Under the pieces are notes generated by a model. It saw only the letters and a program-made list of their open reading frames with translations, was not told where the DNA came from and made no database searches. Shown here one piece after another: positions 60,483 to 64,000 of a stretch of DNA of 64,000 nt (position 1 is the stretch's first letter; the number at the start of each line of letters is the position of its first letter). This DNA comes from Cranoglanis bouderius (Eukaryota > Chordata > Actinopteri > Siluriformes > Cranoglanididae), in the NCBI GenBank assembly GCA_023630585.1, contig CM042566.1, forward strand, positions 15,452,254 through 15,516,253, given 5' to 3'. The position numbers and the translations under genes are program-made.

Positions 60483-61656
60483 TAGAGATGCACCGATTGC
60501 AATTTTTTTGGCCGATTCCGATTTTTTTGTAAGTGTGACCTGCTGATACCGATTTTTGCTGATTCCGATTTTCTTTATAAGAACTATAATTGACAGCATA
60601 TACAAACAATAATCTACTTTTCTTCAATGCAAAATTTTATTTTCATAATAAAAGAATTATTAAACATTACAATTTCCCCCAAACTGCACTAAGTTATAGG
60701 ATCTTCTCTCACTTAAACAACTCTCAATATAAAGTGCTCTGTAAGAGGTAGAAATAATAATTAACTGAAAATTTATAATAAATTTTCAGTTAAAAAATTT
60801 AACTTAAAAAAATTTTTACTTATTAAAAAATTTATATAACAAAACAGATATCATTTTCCACTGTGTATATAAATCGACCTTTTTCTCTTTTTTACTCGTC
60901 TCACAAAAGGCCAAAGATTACAAGCCTATGAACAAAACTGAAGTGTACAAATATTAAATATAAATATAATATAAAACTCTTCCAAATATGAATAGGTGCA
61001 GTGGCTAATAATTAAATAACAAGTGTAACAAGTAGAATGAGTTACTGCTCCTTTAAGGCGGAACGCTCTCTCTTACTCCCTCACTGATGAGTGGGCAGTC
61101 TGTAGACGGAGTGCGAGCTATGATCATCGCATGTATGCATGTAAAGCCTGGTTATATTTCTGTTGCTCTTTGCCCTGTTTTATTTATGTTCAGTAACGCA
61201 GTTGTTAGAGGAGTGTTTTGCAAACTGCCCCATGTGTGCGGGGGATCGACAACGCTGATAATAAACCACTGTGAAATATCAGATACGTGAGTTTTGCTTA
61301 CACCTGGCTACAACCATTCAGGCTATCCGGCCTCTCTGTGTAAAGTGTTACACAAGGCACCTTTTCTTTGTTGCCAACATACTGTATGTATACTTGAGCA
61401 TTAATGGCAAGTTTTTCTTCACAAACAGAAGCATCTCTGCCTCGTCACCTGATCATCGGTTTGCCGTTTTTGCCTACGACATGTTTACATGCGGCTGTGA
61501 GCGTGGCTGTGACGTTATTGCCTGTGTCGCTGGCAACAACACGGACCGGCTCGGAATCGGAAAGACGTGAGACTGACCGGCCGGTCACCGGTCCGGGCCG
61601 AGCATGCGGAAAATCGGCCGATTCCGGTCCCTGGCCAGTCGATCGGTGCATCTCTA
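60483..61656. mobile_element. Non-autonomous hAT-like element with perfect 8-bp duplication
   Basis: The ends tagagatgcaccgat and atcggtgcatctcta are perfect inverted repeats of 15 bp. GTCTTGGC flanks both sides (60475-60482 and 61657-61664). No transposase frame is present. Internal sub-terminal wording ggccgattccgat is repeated. It interrupts the Tc1 transposase start. Confidence 0.93.
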
Positions 61657-61711
61657 GTCTTGGCCATGGTGGAGAGTTTGCATTCTGATTGATTGCTTGC
61701 TTCTGTGGACG

Positions 61712-61803
61712 GGTGTCTTTTTACAGGTAACAAACTGAGATTAGGAGCACTCCGTTTAAGAGAGTGCTCCTAATCTCAGCTCATTACCTGTGTAAAAGAC
61801 ACC
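61712..61803. other. 92-nt long hairpin in Tc1 leader
   Basis: The left arm ggtgtctttttacaggtaa pairs with ttacctgtgtaaaagacacc, and inside it ctgagattaggagcactc pairs with gagtgctcctaatctcag perfectly. The loop is about 9 nt with a 4x4 internal bulge. A partial right arm, with the left arm lost, is in the copy at about 845-905. Confidence 0.9.
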
Positions 61804-62034
61804 TGGGAGCCAGAAATTTTGCTGATTGATAGGGGATCAAATACTTATTTCACTCATTAAAATGCAAATCAATTTATAACTTTTTTTAAATGTGTTTTTC
61901 TGGATGTTTTTGTTGTTATTCTGTCTCTCACTGTTAAAATACACCTACCATTAAAATTATAGACTGATCATTTCTTTGTCAGTGGGCAAACGTACAAAAT
62001 CAGCAGGGGATCAAATACTTTTTTCCCCTCACTG

Positions 62035-63450
62035 TATACTGGACTGTTCCTCCATAACCTGCAAACAAATTGATGGCAAAAAACAGGACGTGAGGGCATG
62101 GCTCAGCAGTGGTGTGATATTCCAACCAAATTTTGTTGATGACTGAAATACCTGAACCTATGGGACTTCACAAAAGTTTTGTCTAAATAAACCTGGCTAT
62201 AACTCACAAATTCCTAAAACTGTTCATAAATTTTGAACTGTTCAATATCTTCTTTCTCTGGATTCCCTGGAAGGTGCCTATTGTTCCTTGTTGCAAACAA
62301 AGTCAGCCACTTGAATTTGAACAAAAACTGTATGTAACTGTGTAATAACCACAAAATTTAAAAAGACAGCATTGGGAGACCAACCTGAATAAAACTTGTT
62401 TCTCAAATTTTTGATATGATGGATGGTTCATCCATAACGCACAAACGAATTTGATGTCTCCATATTGGAAGTGAGAGCATATTTTGGCAACGATGTGATA
62501 TTCAGACCAAACTTTGTAGATGAGTAATAATAGTAATAATAATAATAATAATCATAATCATCATCATCGTCATCCTCATCATCCTCCTCCTCATCATTAG
62601 GGCATAATGATTAGGTAAACATTGTAATTTGGAGTTAAATTATTGAGGGCAATGGATAAACCTGAACAGTTGAATGGTTCCCACCCAGATTTAAATTAGG
62701 CTTATGAATCTAGGCCATCAAGCCATCATAGCATTATGGGAGGAACAAGAGGATAGAGGTAAATATGGATTTTGAAATGCTTGTGCCAAAATGTGGTAAT
62801 TTATTTTTGGAACAAGTACAAGTGGTGGTGTTTGATAAAAGGCATTTTGTTATTTGACTCAAAATTAAATCAGAAAAAAATGATGAAAATGAGTTGTTAT
62901 ATTTACCATTTTACTACTGTTTTCCTGTTTTTCATTTTGTTAGTTAAAAGAATTAAATTGTCGCATCTTTTTAAACCTTTAACCTAAACCAATTACAATG
63001 TCTGCATTTTGGAAAATACCAATTCAAGTAGCCAAGATGAATGAGACAAAATTATATATAATCTTACTTGATCAAATCTGGGTTTCCATCAAGCTTGCCT
63101 CTGTGCTCCAGACCCCTGGTCCAAGCAAATATGCTCGCAATAGGATTGGTACTGGTTGGTCTTCCCTGAGGATAAATTAATACCAAATAAATAAGTTGTA
63201 TAATGTGGCACCATGTCATATTCTATGTTGCACAGACCGGGCAACATGGAACCTCCAAATTAAGGTTAGAGTATCTGTATAAAAACATACATTAAAATAA
63301 GAAAACCATTCCGATCATCGCTGCTGCCACTACTAGATGCAATTGTCTAAAACCCATTCAAGACTCCAAGGCCAGTGAATGAAATCTTACTGTAGAAGCT
63401 CACATTTAACTCTTAGGTTCTTTAATGGTTTACATCAATTCTCAGCAGGT

Positions 63451-63494
<44 letters not shown>

Positions 63495-63552
63495 TTTTTT
63501 TTTGTATATTCATTCTTAATGGGTCGTGTTTAAATCCCTTTTTCATATTCGC
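62035..63552. other. Repeat remnant and AT-rich intron sequence
   Basis: 62035-62520 contains two diverged units related to the sequence left of 59456 (cctgaataaaacttgtttct at 62388 and at 59424). An (ATA)n with CAT units lies at 62521-62600 and a poly(A) at 63458-63491. No exon is supported. Confidence 0.45.
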
Positions 63553-63743
63553 AATGTATGACGCGATGACTTAATGAATATGCTAATTAGCACAAGACAT
63601 TTAGCAACTTTCCAATGAATTTGTTGTCAACAGCGCTCCCGTCACTCACCTTGACTTTATGGTGAAGACAGTGCAATGCCTGGGAAATGGAAATTTAGTC
63701 CAGCATGGCTGGAAAAGGCGCCATATATAAATTGGTTGCGTTT

Positions 63744-63784
<41 letters not shown>

Positions 63785-63888
63785 ATTTATTAATTTTTTT
63801 ATTTAAAAAGAAGAAATAAAGAATATTTTTGAATGACATCTCTTGTATAGTCCTTGAATTTCATTATGAAGCATCTGTACGAACCCTG
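63553..63888. mobile_element. hAT-like repeat, second copy, reversed
   Basis: It ends gtacgaaccctg at 63888. Reading the complement, it matches 50266-50620 (shared ctaattagcatattcattaa and aagttgctaaa with changes). An (AAT)n run at 63744-63782 lies inside. The other end is lost or not recognisable. Confidence 0.7.
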
Positions 63889-64000
63889 TAAAATTAGCAC
63901 TGTTTGATCGTAAGTGATCTATCATTCCCAATTTTATGATTTTTAAAAAAAAATTTTTAGTTAATTTCCAAATTCAGTTATTTATTCCTAATGTTGTGTT
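63889..64000. other. Window end, nothing recognised
   Basis: About 110 AT-rich bases after the hAT-like end. Confidence 0.5.

Larger units (their letters stand above)
59456..62034 (-). mobile_element. Tc1-like transposon, family K, with nested hAT-like element
   Basis: The ends cagtggggggaaaaaagtat (after TA, 59454-59455) and tttttcccctcactg (before TA) are intact. The minus-strand transposase would start at the ATG near 61665-61667 (MAKT). It is split there by a 1174-bp hAT-like insertion (60483-61656), then continues QELFKDVRDKIVDLLKAGMGY. GNIMLWGCFSAKGTGQ is present at about 59930. After SARALK a deletion removes the second catalytic Asp and the Glu. The C-terminal end is altered. It differs from the copy at 1-1109, which keeps that part but lost some of the DNA-binding domain. 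Confidence 0.9.

Overview
The window reads as nuclear DNA of a ray-finned (teleost) fish. It has intron-split vertebrate genes, long (CA)n, (TA)n and (ATT)n microsatellites, and a very heavy load of Tc1-like DNA transposons together with RTE-type and CR1/L2/Rex1-type LINEs and hAT-like elements. No bacterial, organellar or viral gene is visible. The exact species cannot be read from the sequence.

Two host genes are supported, lying tail to tail. A znf710-type C2H2 zinc-finger gene is on the + strand. Its four coding pieces (42890-44368, 46152-46343, 46543-46717, 46952-47115) join in phase to a 669-residue protein with 11 zinc fingers, and a possible TATA promoter with a non-coding first exon lies near 40980-41069. 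The last two coding exons of idh2 (mitochondrial NADP-dependent isocitrate dehydrogenase) are on the - strand at 52371-52463 and 50061-50145. From memory, IDH2 and ZNF710 are also convergent neighbours in human 15q26, so this looks like conserved synteny. No upstream idh2 exon was found, so 52464-64000 is probably one transposon-filled idh2 intron.

Layout: 1-30.7 kb is almost entirely nested repeats. These are Tc1-like copies of many families, two CR1/L2/Rex1-like LINEs, a nearly open RTE reverse transcriptase, a short hAT-like element with an 8-bp target duplication, and a diverged array of about 0.68-kb units that carries GGGCCAAGCACC-type ends. 30.7-40.9 kb is poorer in transposons and is marked by pyrimidine-rich tracts and dinucleotide repeats. 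40.9-50.1 kb holds znf710 and the intergenic space. 50.1-64 kb holds the idh2 3' end and introns, filled by hAT-like and Tc1 copies, including a hAT-like element inserted in the Tc1 transposase start region with a perfect 8-bp duplication.

The most unusual signals are these: a tandem duplication inside a znf710 intron that copied the 3' splice site and the first codons of the next exon, leaving a fossil micro-exon; tandem in-frame splice donors 30 bp apart at the znf710 finger 7/8 boundary; a tail-to-tail Tc1 pair bounded by the same terminal repeat and carrying an apparently intact DD34E transposase; a twice-repeated mirror-image junction between two different Tc1 families; and a 92-nt near-perfect hairpin in a Tc1 leader. 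The few coding roles here are transcriptional regulation (znf710), mitochondrial metabolism (idh2) and selfish DNA transposition. No operon-like system is present.
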